Assembly: GCA_963758025.1 (NCBI GenBank) | Contig: CAVWUA010000006.1 | Location: 744,001-808,000 of the forward strand | DNA length: 64,000 nucleotides | Origin: CAVWUA01 sp963758025 | GTDB taxonomy: Bacteria > Planctomycetota > Planctomycetia > Isosphaerales > Isosphaeraceae | Direction of reading: 5' to 3' | Shown: positions 18,359 to 29,736 of the stretch, in pieces | Numbering within the stretch: the first letter of the stretch is position 1 | Layout of the letters: each line of letters opens with the position of its first letter | The notes under the pieces: model-generated | Seen by the model: only the letters and a program-made list of their open reading frames with translations | What the model was told of the DNA's origin: nothing | Database searches by the model: none | Position numbers and translations under genes: made by a program

Positions 18359-21356
18359 CTAATCAACGAACACAAATTCATTCAGGTTGAAGATCATCCG
18401 GCATGTATTGATCAACCCATGTTGCCGCGAATACGCCACAAGCGCCTTCCGCTCGTCGGCTCGGGGCGGGCGGCCGAGGGCCATTTCGTACGCGTCGTCA
18501 ATCTGCGCATCCGGTTCGGCGCTGACGTTCTTCTAGACGCTTCGCGAACGCTTCGGCCTGCGCGATCATGAACGGGTCGTTCAGGAGGGCCAGGGCCTGC
18601 AAGGCGGTGATCGTCGTGTTGCGCACCGGAACGCTCTGGTTCGGATCGGCGCCGTCGAGGCACTCGATAAACGGGTTCGGCACGCTCCGGACGACGAAGC
18701 GATAGACCGTTCTCCGTCGTCCCTCGGGCGGGTCGATCCAGGCGGGGTCGTCGTGATCGTAAACGGGCGAGTGATCGTCCTTGAAGCGGAAGAGCGCGAA
18801 CCCGGGACCGCCCATCTCGTTCCGGAGCCGTCCGGCGACGAACAGCGTGGCGTCGCGGATCTCCTCGGCCTCCAACCGTCGCCGGTTCTGCCGCCAGAGC
18901 AGGTGGTTCTCGGCGTCGAGCGCGGCGGCCTCGGGATCGAACGTCGAGGCTTGACGATAGACGGCGCTCCGGCAGATCAGGCGGTGGAGGTCCTTGAGCG
19001 ATCCGCCGCCATCGCGGAACGTGACGGCCAGCCAGTCGAGCAACGCGGGGTGGGTGGGCCTTGAGCCGTTGCGGCCGAAGTCGTTGGGCGTATCGACGAT
19101 CCCTCGGCCAAAATGGTAATGCCAGACGCGATTGACGATCGGATCGCCAGGTGAGCATGTTGTGCGGATCGGCGATCCATTCCGCCAGGGCCGCGCGGCG
19201 TGCCCCCTCGTCGTTCCCCTGGGGAAACCGTGGCATCCAGACCCGGAACGCAGGACAGGCTCGCCGGGGCCGACCTCCTCTTCCGGTTGCTCGACATCGC
19301 CGCGGTTGAGCACATGAATCGGCCTCGGTGCGTGCGAGACCAGGGCATAAACCTGCGGTTGCGGCGGCAGGGAGTCGATCTCCGCGTTCACCGTTGTCAG
19401 GTCGTTCGTGAGTTGCTCGCGCTCCGTCCGCAATGCCGACGGGATCAGGGCCTCTCGCAGGACCGCACGACGTTCCTCGGACGCGGCGGATCTGGTACGA
19501 ACAGTTCCGCGCGGCTCCGGACGAGTGGGGCCTCGGCCGGATTGTTCAAGGATTGCCGGCTGTTGAATCCATCGACGAGATGGCGCGTGCTCCAGCGCCC
19601 GGCCTCGATCGAGTCCAGCGCGGAGACGGCCGCCCCTTCGGCCACGTTCTCGCCACCGGAGAGAACCTGCATTTCTCCCAGCGCGAGCACGTAATCGTTC
19701 GTCCTGGGCCAGAGTTTCGTCGCCGTCAAGCGGACGTAGCGCCCGTTGCGACCTTCGGGACGGATGACCCACCAGTGGTCGCCGGGGTTGGGGACGTCGG
19801 ACGACGTGCGATCCTCGACGAGGACGGACGAGGCGAAGTCCGGATCGTCGGAAAGCTCGACACGGAAACGCGCGGGGAAGCCGAACCCGGGGGTGTCGGG
19901 AAAGTCGGTCGGCCGGGCGGGGATCAGGCGGATCGCGTCGATCGGCAAGGAGCGGCCGAGGTCGATCTGGACCCACTTCGTCACCTCGGCATTGGGCGCG
20001 ATGGCACTGTGGTAGCCATTCGTCGGGCTCGGGGGCGTGGCCGAGAGGACGGGGCAGCCCGTCCCGATTCCTGTCGCAAGCGCTGGAGGGTCGCGTCGAG
20101 CCGGTCGAGTTCCGGGCTGCCGAGGGCGTCGATCCGGCGTTGCAGATCGTCGAGGGATCGCGTCAGGCGTTCGCGCTGGGCGTTGAGGTCCGCCAGATGC
20201 GCGGCGTGGTCGGGGTCGGCATACGGCCGATCGCCGCGATCGACACCCGCGAAGACGGCTTGCAGGCGGTAATAATCGTTCTGTGGGATCGGGTCAAACT
20301 TGTGGTCGTGGCAGCGGGCGCAGTGGACCGTCATGCTGTTGAAGGTGGAGATGGTGTTCGCCAGCATGTCGTCGCGGTCGATCAGTCGGGTCTTCTGCTT
20401 CTCGACGGTCCCCTCGCGCAGCTCGACGTGACCGACAAAGTCCCAGGGGCCAGCGGCGACGAAGCCGGTGGCGATGGTCGCCCTGCGGGTCGTCCGGGAA
20501 GAGCACGTCGCCCGCGATCTGCTCGCGGATGAACCGTGCGTAAGGCTTATCAGCGTTCAGGCTCTCGATGACGTAATCGCGGTACGGCCAGGCGTTGGGC
20601 CGGCGTTTGTCCTTGTCGTAGCCGTGCGTGTCGGCGTAATGCACGACGTCGAGCCAGTGCCGCCCCCAGCGCTCGCCGTAGCGGGGGGAGGCGAGCAGCC
20701 GTTCCAGGAGTCGGTCGTAGGCGTTCGCCGAGGGATCGTTCACGAAGGCGTCGATCTCGTCCGGCGTCGGCGGCAAGCCCGTCAGGTCGTAGGAGAGGCG
20801 GCGGATCAAGGTGCGGCGGTCCGCCTCGGGACGGGGTGCCAGCCCCTTTTCTTCCAGCGCCGACAGGATGAACGCGTCGATCGGCGTGCGGACCCAGCCC
20901 TGCGTCTTTGACGGGAGGAACCTCGGGCAAGGTCAACGGCTGGAACGCCCACCAGGAGGCGGGATCGTCCTTCGGTTCCTTCAGGGTCAGCCCTTCCGGC
21001 CAGGGGGCTCCCTCCGCGATCCAGCGCCGGAGGACGGAGACCTCCTCGGGCGAGAGCGGTTTGCCCCCCTTGGGCATCAAGGGGTCATCGCCCGCGATCA
21101 TGTCGATGAGATAACTCTCGTCCGGCTTGCCCGGCTCGATCGCGGGGAGCGAATCGCCCCCTTCGCGGGCCTCGGCGAGCGTTGCCAGAGAGAGGCCCCC
21201 CTTTTTCGAATCGCCGCCGTGACAGCGCACGCAACGGGACTGAAGGATCGGGGCCACCTTCTCGCGGAAGACGGTTTCGTCCGATTCCGAGGCCTGGGCC
21301 GTCGCGAACAGCGCTGACAGGGTCAAGGCCAGCAACGTGGCGTGGGCGAACGTCAT
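18359..21356 (-). CDS. Planctomycete cytochrome with DUF1549, discoidin-like and DUF1553 domains, copy 1 (frameshifted)
   Basis: Read across frames this is a secreted protein of about 1000 residues. The signal peptide MTFAHATLLALTLSALFATA is followed by a PSCyt1 haem domain (SRCVRCHGGDSKKGG), and DUF1549 follows (LSYDLTGLPPTPDEID, YGERWGRHWLDVVHYADTHG, with a second CARCHDHKFDP). Next are a discoidin-like F5/8C segment (VQIDLGRSLPIDAIRLIPAR, NGRYVRLTATKLW) and DUF1553 (NRVWHYHFGRGIVDTPNDFG, ALQALALLNDPFM). The end NLNEFVFVD and stop at 18359 match the usual C-terminus. About eight frame changes are needed. The two CxxCH motifs indicate covalent haem and periplasmic electron transfer; carbohydrate binding is suggested by the discoidin segment. 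Confidence 0.82.
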
Positions 21357-21375
21357 GATCGAGGTAGCTCCACCG

Positions 21376-22840
21376 TCAGGCGAGGACATCCGCGAGGACC
21401 CGACCCGAGACATCGGTCAGCCGTCGCTGGTTGCCGTTATGGTAGAAGGTCAGTTTCTCGTGATCGAGCCCGAGCAGGTGCAGCACGGTGGCGTGGAAAT
21501 CGTGGACATCGGCGACGTTCTCGACCGCCTGGTGGCCGAATTCGTCGGTGGCGCCGTAGCTGAAGCCCCGCTTGACGCCGGCCCCGGCCATCCAGGCGGT
21601 GAACCCCTTCGGGTTGTGGTCGCGGCCCTCGGCCCCTTTCTGGAAGGTTGGCATCCGGCCGAACTCGGTCGTCCAGAGGACCAGGGTATCCTCGAGCATC
21701 CCGCGCTGTTTCAGGTCGTGGAGCAACGCGGCGGCGGGTTGATCGAGGATCGGGCCGTGGCGGTCGTAGTCCGACTTGATCCGCCGGTGTCCGTCCCAGT
21801 TCAGGTTGCCTTCGCCCATCGCGAAGGCGCCGTTGAACAGCGTGACGAACCGCACGCCGCGCTCCAGCAGGCGGCGGGCCAGCAGGCAGTTGCGACCGAA
21901 GGCGGCCTTCGTTTCGTTGGCGTCGTTCAGGCCGTAGAGATCGCGGGTCGCGGGGCTTTCCCGAGAGAGGTCGCCGACCTCCGGCGCGCTGAGCTGCATC
22001 CGGGCGGCCAGCTCATAGGAGGCGATCCGGGCCGAGAGTTCGGTGTCGCCGGGGTGGCGTTCCAGGTACTGGTCGTTGAGCAAGCGGAGGAAGTCGCGGG
22101 TGGCTTCGTCATTGGCGGCTGGAAATCGATTCGGGGCGAGCGAGGTTGGGGATCGGCTTGTCGGCATTGAACGCGGTCCCCTGGAAGACGGCGGGCAGGA
22201 AGCCGTTGGTCCAGTTGGCCGGCCCTTGCTGAGGGACGCCCCTTGGGTCGGGGATCGCCACGTAGGCGGGCAGGTTCTGGTTGTCGGTTCCGAGCGCGTA
22301 GGCCACCCACGCGCCGATGCTGGGGAAGCCCTCGGCGGTGAAGCCGGTGCTCATGAACATCTCGCCGGGGCCGTGCGTGTTGGTCTTCGAGGTCAACGAG
22401 TGGAGGAAGCACATCTCGTCGGCCAGCGCGGCCAGGTTCGGCAGCAGGTCCGAGATCATCTTGCCCGACTCGCCGCGCGGGCGGAATTCCCAGGGGCTCC
22501 GAGCGAGGTTGCCGTTCTCCCCCTGGAACGTGACCAGCTTTTCCACCCCCGGCATCGGCTGGCCGTGCCGCTTGATCAGCTCCGGCTTGTAGTCCCACGT
22601 GTCCAGGTGGCTCACGGCCCCCGTGCAGAAAATGTGCACGACCCGCTTGGCCTTCGGCGCGAAATGCGGTGCGCGGGGCGCGAGCGGGTTCGACGCCGCT
22701 TCCGGTTCCGCCGCGAGCAATCCCTCCTGCGCGAGCAGTCCGCAGAGCGCCACGCCCCCCATGCCGCCGGCCAGGTGGGCGAGGAACCGGCGGCGGTCCA
22801 GAAGGCAATGGCCGGCAGGGGTCAAGGGTGAGTTGGGCAT
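21376..22840 (-). CDS. DUF1501 secreted protein, copy 2 (frameshifted)
   Basis: This is the second DUF1501 protein, about 488 residues, and almost continuous: one shift near 22130 joins the N-terminal part (DRRRFLAHLAGGMGGVALCG leader; KRVVHIFCTGAVSHLDTWDY; FPSIGAWVAYALGTDN) to the C-terminal part (ASYELAARMQLSAPEV; GRNCLLARRLLERGVRFVTL; TTEFGRMP; LGLDHEKLTFYHNGNQRRL). ATG 22840 is preceded by a GGAG box. Its stop lies 19 bases before the next DUF1549/1553 start on the same strand, which supports operon organisation. It is clearly related to copy 1 but diverged, so this is not a recent duplication. Confidence 0.87.
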
Positions 22841-22872
22841 GAAACAGCGCTCCGGGATAATGCGTTTTTCAG

Positions 22873-23037
22873 TCAATATCTATCGATCATCTGCTCGCCG
22901 CCGTTCTCCGGGTTGCCGATCAATCGTTGGTCGACAGGGTCAACGACAAAATCGAGCAATTCCAGCGGGATCTGCCCGATCAACACGGGGCCGTTGTCAT
23001 CAACCTCCACGACGCCCTCCCATTTCTCGGTGCTCAC
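22873..23037 (-). pseudogene. C-terminal remnant of a retropepsin-like (clan AA) aspartic protease
   Basis: A 54-codon frame opens with GTG overlapping the stop of the DUF1553 gene (GTGA). Its product, VSTEKWEGVVEVDDNGPVLI followed by GQIPLELLDFVVDPVDQRLI and ending GGEQMIDRY, matches the C-terminal third of small planctomycete clan AA aspartic proteases (pattern P-x-L-I-G-x-I-P-L-E-x-L-D). The catalytic D-[ST]-G half is absent and a TGA lies seven codons upstream, so this is a truncated copy. It could still be translated through the overlap, but a remnant is more likely. Confidence 0.5.
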
Positions 23038-25845
23038 GGCACGTACAGGAACTCATTCGCATTATACAAGGCCCGGCAGAATGACGGGGTGCCCTGGTTG
23101 CGAATGAGGTGGACGGCCGCGGCGCAGTTCCGCGTCGTTGGGCTCCCGGCCGAAGGCCAGACGGAAGCCTCGGCAGGGTCTGGGCCTGGGGATCGTCGCC
23201 GGCCTCGCGTTGCAGACGCTCGGCGAAGAACGTGGCCTGGCGGAGCACGAAATGGCTGTTGAGCAGGTTCAGGGCCTGCAAGGCGGTCGTGGAGACGTTC
23301 CGGCGCGGGGCGACCAGGGCCCCATCCGGGCAATCGAAGGCGCCGAAGGTGGGATCCTGCTGGCTGCGAGGCTTGAACTGGTAGATCATCCGGCGGAATT
23401 CGTCGTCGCCGAGTTCGCTCTTGGGCTGGAACACGACGACGTAATTCGTGTTTTTCTCCCAGATGTTATATCCGGGGCCACCCTGTCGGAGATTGAGCCG
23501 ACCGGAGACGGCCAGCATGGCGTCGCGGATCTCCTCCGCCTCCAGCCGCCGCGGCGTGAACCGCCAGAGCAGGCGGTTCTGCCCGTCCACGGCCAAGGCC
23601 CGCTCGTCGGCCCGGCTCGACTGACGGTAGGTGGACGAGAGCACGATCCGACGGTGCAGCGGTTTCAGGCGTCCGCCATTGGCAAGGAATTCAGCGGCCA
23701 GCCAGTCCAGCAGTTCGGGATGACTCGGGCGGTCGCCGTTGAATCCGAAATCGCTCGGCGTGCGGACGATCCCCTGGCCGAAGTGGTAGTGCCAGACCCG
23801 GTTGACCATCACCCGCGCGGGCAACGGGTTCTCGGGGTCGGCGATCCAGGCGGCCAGGGCCAGCCGTCGTTCCTGCTCGGGGGCATTCGGCGAGATCTCC
23901 AGCGCGGGACGCACCGACTCGGACGCCCGAAGGGGGAACCTCCTCCCCCTTTTGCTGCGGGTCTCCTCGTCGGAGCAGGTGCGTCGGCCCCGGCTGGGAG
24001 AACGTGCCGGCATAGATCATCAAGGTCTCCGCGTCGTCCGCGACCTGCTGGCGGAGCTGGTCCCGGCGAGAAAGAAGCTCGGCCCGCTCGGCGTCCGCCG
24101 GAAGGTCGGCTGGCTTGGTGCCGAGCGCCGCGCGATCCTCGGACGAGGCGACGGTCCGCCATTCTCCCGGTTCGACGGCGACCTCAATCCGATAATTGAC
24201 CGGCAGGCGGTCCTGGAATTTTCCGAGCCGGTCGCGACCCCAGGCGATGCGATCGATGACCGCCGGCTCGGGAAGGTCGAGCTGAATCCAGCCCGCTCCC
24301 GGTTCCTGGGAAATCCAGCTGTGGCTGTTGCCATAGAGGCCGTCGTTGATGTGCACGATCTTGTGGATCGCGGCGTTGGGATATTCCGACGATGCGGTGG
24401 CCGTCGCGTCCGGAGCGACGTTCTGCGGGTGTTCCTCGCTGGTGAAGATTTCCAGCTCGTCGATGCAAGGCTCGATGCCGTTGCTCGTGGTCTTGACGGT
24501 GAAGCGGACTGATTTGGCCTCGACGGGAAGGAACCGCTCGACGTTGCGCTGGGAGTTCACGGCGGGACGGCTCGTCCGCTTGACGTTCGGCCCGGTCAAG
24601 GGTTCGGTGGCGTCAAGTGTGCGTTCGACGAGGGCCAGCTCGGCGCGGGCCTCGGCCGCCTCGCGGCGGCGCCTCTCGGCGTCGGGGGCGGGGACGGTGC
24701 GCTCGGCGTGGTTCACGCCGGCGAAGACCGCCGCCAGGCCGTAATAATCCTTCTGCAAGATCGGGTCGAACTTGTGGTCGTGGCAGCGGGCGCAGTTGAC
24801 GGTCAGGCCGAGGAACGTGGTCGCGGTCGCCGTGATGATGTCGTCGAGATCGTCGGCGCGTTGCTGGAGCATCCCTTCGACCGTCTGGTTGCCGACGACG
24901 TCGTGCGTGCCGCCGACGAGGAAGCCGGTGGCGGCTTCCGTCAGCCAGTCCCCCCCGAGGGCGTCGCCGGCCAGTTGCTCCCGCACGAACCGGGCAAACG
25001 GCGTGTCGTTGTTCAAGGCCCGGATCACGTAGTCGCGGTACGGCCAGGCGTTCGGCCGAAGCTGGTTCGTCTCGTACCCGTGGCTCTCGGCGAAGCGGAC
25101 CACGTCGAGCCAGTGCCGCGCCCAGCGCTCGCCGTAATGCGTCGAGGCCAGCAGGCGATCGACCAGCCGCTCGTAGGCGTCGGGCGCGTCGTCCGCGACG
25201 AACGCGGCGATCTGCTCGGGGGTCGGCGGCAGGCCCGTCAGGTCAAACGTGACGCGGCGGATCAGGGTCGCGCGGTCGGCCTCGGGGGCCGGTGAAAGGC
25301 CCTCTTTGTCCAGCCTGGCCAGGATGAAGGCGTCGATCGGCTGGCGGACCCATTCGGGACGGCTCAGCGACCGCGGAACATCCGGGCGGCGGATCGGCTG
25401 CAAGGACCACCAGCCGGGGCCGGCGCGGCGGCTCCAGCGGCTCGGCGTCGTAGGGGGCTCCCTCTTCGATCCAGCGCTTCAGGGCGGCGATCTGGTCCGG
25501 CTCCAGCGGGTGCTTCGGCGGCATCTCACCGTAGGAGACCTTGTCGAACAGGAAGCTTTCCTCGGGCTTCCCCGGGATGATCGCCTCGATGCCGCTCTCT
25601 CCGCCGGCCAGGGCTGACGCGCGACGGGTCAGGTCCAGCCCCCCTTTTTTCGTGTCGCTCGCGTGGCAGGTCAGACACTTGCCGGTCAGCAAGGGGCGGA
25701 CCTGCGTGCGGAAGAGGTCGGTTGCCGCGTCGGGTTCGTCCGCTCGGGCGGGACCGGCCAGGCTCAACGCCAGGAACAGGCCAATGAGAACGAGGGGCCA
25801 GACGAGTCGATTTTCCCGTTCCGAGTGCAGCTCGATGTTCAGCAT
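23034..25845 (-). CDS. Planctomycete cytochrome with DUF1549, discoidin-like and DUF1553 domains, copy 2 (frameshifted)
   Basis: Read across frames this is a secreted protein of about 935 residues. A hydrophobic leader at residues 14-35 precedes a PSCyt1 haem domain (LTGKCLTCHASDTKKGGLDL). DUF1549 follows (VTFDLTGLPPTPEQIAAFVA, YGERWARHWLDVVRFAESHG, and CARCHDHKFDP). Next come an F5/8 type C segment (IHINDGLYGNSHSWIS-like region, GAGWIQLDLPEPAVIDRIAW) and DUF1553 (NRVWHYHFGQGIVRTPSDFG, ALQALNLLNSHFVLRQA), ending LYNANEFLYVP. Frame changes lie near 25400, 23980 and 23170. It is first in the minus-strand block and pairs with DUF1501 copy 2. Function is probably haem-dependent processing of a polysaccharide outside the cytoplasm; this is inference from the family. 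Confidence 0.87.
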
Positions 25846-25913
25846 GAGAAACGATCTCGCATCAACCGCATGGATTGGCTTTTCTTCGACTGTATGGGCA
25901 ACCCGGCCTTAAC

Positions 25914-25931
25914 GTCAAACATTATGTTGAC
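25914..25931. promoter_or_regulatory. Dyad in divergent promoter region
   Basis: GTCAAACATTATGTTGAC has five-base inverted arms (GTCAA/TTGAC) and, allowing one bulged A, eight. It sits in the AT-richer 210-base gap between the divergent DUF1549/1553 and TPR/FG-GAP genes and may be an operator for either. Confidence 0.3.
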
Positions 25932-26055
25932 ATTATTGGGCCGTGACGAGGCATGTTCACGCCGCTTCCCATTCCATCGATCGATGCTCTATCGACAGCG
26001 CGAGACGTATTGGACATGATGGAGTTCTCCTCCCATTCGCCTTTCGGAGATCGGT

Positions 26056-28952
26056 ATGAGTCGGCGTCTCGTCGCGCTGATTATGATCCTGATCTTGATT
26101 GTATGGATGGCTTCGTGGGCCTTCGAAGCCTGGCGATTTCGGTCCGCGCTTCAGCAGGCGAACGCGGCGATTGCGAAGGGGCGGTTCGACGAGGCCCGGC
26201 CACTGTTCGTTCGGCTGAACCAGGATCGGCCGAACCGGAGTGATGTCGCGTATGCCCTCGGACTTTGCGAGTGGAGCCTGGGGCATATTGACGAGGCCCT
26301 GGCGGCCTGGGGCCGGGTTCCTCCCAATACACCCGAGGCGGCGCGGGCGTCGTTTCGCCGGGGGATGCTCGCGCGCGAGACTGGCCGCTTTGCCATTGCC
26401 GAGGAAGGTTTTCGGGAGGCCCTGAAAGAGCCTGGCCGGCATCAGGACCAGGCCCTCCAGGAACTCGACTACGTGCTTCGCTACCAGGGGAGGCTCGACG
26501 AGGTGCGCCAATTGTGGCGCGAAGCCCTTCACGAGGCCTCCAACCCGGTCGATGTCCTGCGCACGCTCTGGTTCCTTGACACCGAGCCATTCCCGATCGA
26601 GGGGGTCAGCGACGTGCTGGAGAAGGCCGCGCGACAGGCCCCGCAAGACGACCGGGTCTGGCTGGGCCAGGCAAACCTGGCGATCCGGCGAGGGAACCAG
26701 GAGGAGGCGGACCGTCTGCTCACGAGATGCCAACGAAAGCGACCGGACGACCTGGCCATCTGGCGAACCCGGATGGCTTGTTCGCGTGCCGCCGATGACG
26801 TTCCCGGAGTCTATCAGGCACTCAAACATCTGCCGGCGGATCAGTTCGCGCCGGTCGATGTGGGCCGTCTGCGTGCTTGGTTCGCCGCCCGTCGCGGAGA
26901 TCTCGAGGCCGAGCGCGACGCGTTGCGGGAGGTGCTCGCGCTGGCCCCGGGGGATACCCAGGTGATCGAACGGCTGGCCGATCTGGCCGTGCAGCAAGGT
27001 CACGATGAGGAGGCGGCCGCGTTACGGCGGCGCAAGTCCGAGATGGACCAGGCGAGAGAGCGCTACCGTCAGATTCTTCTCGGCCTCAATCCGGAGTCGC
27101 ATGCGGCGGAATTGGCTCGGGTGTCCGAGACACTCGGCCGAGAATTCGAGGCCCAGGGCCTGGGCGAAACTCTGGGTCCGTCAGGATCGCGAAAGCAAGG
27201 AAGCCCAAGCCCTTCTGGCTCGACGACGGGGGATGGAGCCGCCCAAACTCGTCCTCGAACAAGACCGTGGCCGACCTGATCCCCGCACCTTCGCAAACTT
27301 CGCCAAAATCAACCGCGTCCGCCTCCTCGCTGCAACTCCCCACGTTCCAGGAGGAGGCTCAGGCCGTCAGCCTGGACTTCACCTTCGAGAACGGCCGTTC
27401 CACACTGCGGCAACTGCCCGAAACGATGAGTGGCGGCCTGGCCGTGCTGGATTATGACGGCGACGGCTGGCTCGATGTCTATGTGCTTCAGGGAGGGCCG
27501 TTCCCGCCCCGGCTTGACGGCGAGGGCTCGGACGACCGCCTGTTTCACAACCGGGGGGATGGCACTTTCGAGGACGCGACCGAGACCGCTGGTCTCGCCG
27601 AAATCGCGCGGGGTTACAGTCATGGGGTGACCGTCGGCGATGTGGACAACGACGGCGATCCCGACCTGTTCGTCACCCGCCTGGGATCGTACGCCCTCTA
27701 CCGCAACCGGGGAGATGGAACCTTCACGGACGAGACCGCGGCCTGGGGCCTCGACGGGGCGCGGGGCTGGCCGACCTCGGCCGCCTTCGCCGACCTGGAC
27801 GACGACGGTGACCTGGACCTCTACGTCTGCCAGTATCTCCGCTGGGACGTGAAGAACCCGCGCCTCTGCCGCCGCGAGGATACGAACGCCTACACCTACT
27901 GCGCTCCGAGAACGCTCCCGAGTGAACCGGACCGCCTGTTCCGCAACGACGGCGACCACTTCGTCGATGTAACCGACGAGGCGGGCATCGTGGATGAGGA
28001 CGGCCGGGGCCTGGGCGTCCTCGCGGCCGACCTCGATCGGGATGGCCGGACCGATCTCTATGTCGCCAACGACATGACGGCGAACTTCTACTTCCGCAAC
28101 CTCGGCGGAATGCGGTTCTCGGAAGAAGCCCACGAGTGCGGCGTGGCCGCCAGCGCCGAGGGGGGGTATCAGGCGGGTATGGGAATCGGTTGCGGCGATC
28201 TCGACGGTGACGGCCGGATCGACCTGGCCGTGACGAATTTTTACGGCGAAGGGACGACCTTCTACCACAACCTCGGCGAGGGACTGTTCAGCGACCGCTC
28301 GGCTCTGGTCGGGCTGGCGGCGACGACCCGCTACCGGCTCGGCTTCGGCATCGCCATGAGCGACCTGAACAACGACGGCCAACTCGACCTCGTCCAGGCA
28401 AACGGCCACGTCAACGACCTGGAGCCTGTCTTCCCCTACGCGATGCCGGCGCAGGTGTTTCTCGGAGGGGACAGCCAACGGCTTCAGGAGGTCTCCTCGC
28501 GACTCGATCCGTCGTTGCAGCGGCCCATGCTCGGACGCGGCATGGCCCCTTGCGACCTGGACAACGACGGTCGTCTCGACCTCCTGTTCGTCTCGCAGAA
28601 GGACCCCTTGCTCTACTGGCACAACCGCACGGAGCCGCCCGGCCACTTCCTCACAATCCGGCTGGAGGGCACGTCCTCGAACCGCGACGGCATCGGCTCG
28701 GTTGTCACGGTCGAGGCGGGCGGACGCCGGCAGGTCGCGTCCCGATTCGGCGGCGGCAGTTACCAGTCATCGGGGGATCTCCGCCTCCACTTCGGACTGG
28801 CCGACGCCGCGAGCGTCGCTTCCATCAAGGTCGCCTGGCCCTCGGGCCAAGTCGATCGGTACGAGAATCTCGACGCCGACACCGGCTATCGGCTCCGCGA
28901 GGGAGACCGAAAGCCGACCCCTCTGGAAGGATTTGATCGCAGACATCCATAG
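26056..28952 (+). CDS. TPR / FG-GAP / ASPIC-UnbV fusion protein (frameshifted)
   Basis: Two reading frames together make one planctomycete-type protein of about 965 residues. It starts with a membrane anchor (residues 5-25) and TPR-like repeats to about residue 380 (ANAAIAKGRFDEARPLFVRL, YALGLCEWSLGHIDEALAAW). Then come a linker and FG-GAP/VCBS beta-propeller repeats with Ca-binding D-x-D-x-D-G loops (LDYDGDGWLDVYV, GDVDNDGDPDLFV, CDLDNDGRLDLLF). The end is an ASPIC/UnbV domain (RDGIGSVVTVEAGGRRQVAS). The TPR frame is left near 27150 (homology moves to WAKLWVRQDRESKEAQALLA), and a second shift near 27265 leads into the FG-GAP frame, which also has its own ATG at 27267. Two separate genes cannot be excluded. 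It is a surface or periplasmic scaffold, probably for adhesion or carbohydrate binding. Confidence 0.75.
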
Positions 28953-29736
28953 ATCACGACCCAGACCGGCCTGGGGTCGGGACGGCCCATGATCCGCATG
29001 TTCCATTCGGACGCCTCAGATATTCTTCGCCCTCACCGACGATTGACTCGACCGGCACCTTCTATCCGGCAATCGGCTGGCCCGCCTAAATAATGTTCCG
29101 CAAGCCCAGGGCGGACGGAGAGCGAGGGTGACGCAAGTGCAGGTTATTAGGACGGACCTTTTTTGTAAGCGTCCATCATCCGACGGATCAGCGTAGAGTG
29201 AGTCCGCGCTCCATGACCGAGGTTTGAGGAGACGATCGATACGTCAAACCCATGAAGTAAACCGAGAGTTCAACGCGTCCTCAACCATCGCAGAGGAAGA
29301 GGTTCGCGAGTGATACAGCCATTTCTGGAAGATCTGCTCGGCGCGTTCGGCTTGCTCGGGGTTGAGATGGGACCAGGACATGGGGGTCTTCCGTGAACGG
29401 ATGCAACGGATTCTCTGCGGACGCATCAGGAGGCTCCGTTGTACGCGATTTCCCACCTACTTTCGTGACGCCCACCCCGTTGGTCATCATCACTGACGTT
29501 CCACCTTGACTGAGGCGAGGCTTGCGAGTACCGTCCAGGTTGAGGTTACGGAATGACAAGGGCTTGTGTGCGCCAGCGTCGTACTCCATCGGGTTCGACT
29601 CTCCGCACGCTATTGAGCCGATGGATCGACTTGCCCGGCCGAGACGACCCGGATGGTCGTGCTTGAGGCGGGGCGGCCCCGTTCGTCGTGGGCCTCTCGC
29701 ACCTCGTGCCGCCTTCTCAAGGAGGAGAAGAACCCC
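28953..29736. other. 780-base region with no supported gene
   Basis: A weak hairpin follows the FG-GAP stop (CGACCCAG near 28960 with CTGGGGTCG). A short minus-strand frame at 29244-29381 begins MSWSHLNPEQAERAEQIFQK, which looks protein-like and loosely resembles the start of some planctomycete transposases, but it ends after 45 codons. The final 40 bases contain the AAGGAGGAG ribosome site for the next gene. Nothing else is recognised. Confidence 0.5.

Noticed and set aside
29244..29381. 45-codon minus frame resembling a transposase N-terminus
   Set aside because: Too short, no downstream transposase sequence in any frame and no terminal repeats; mentioned only as part of the gene-free region.
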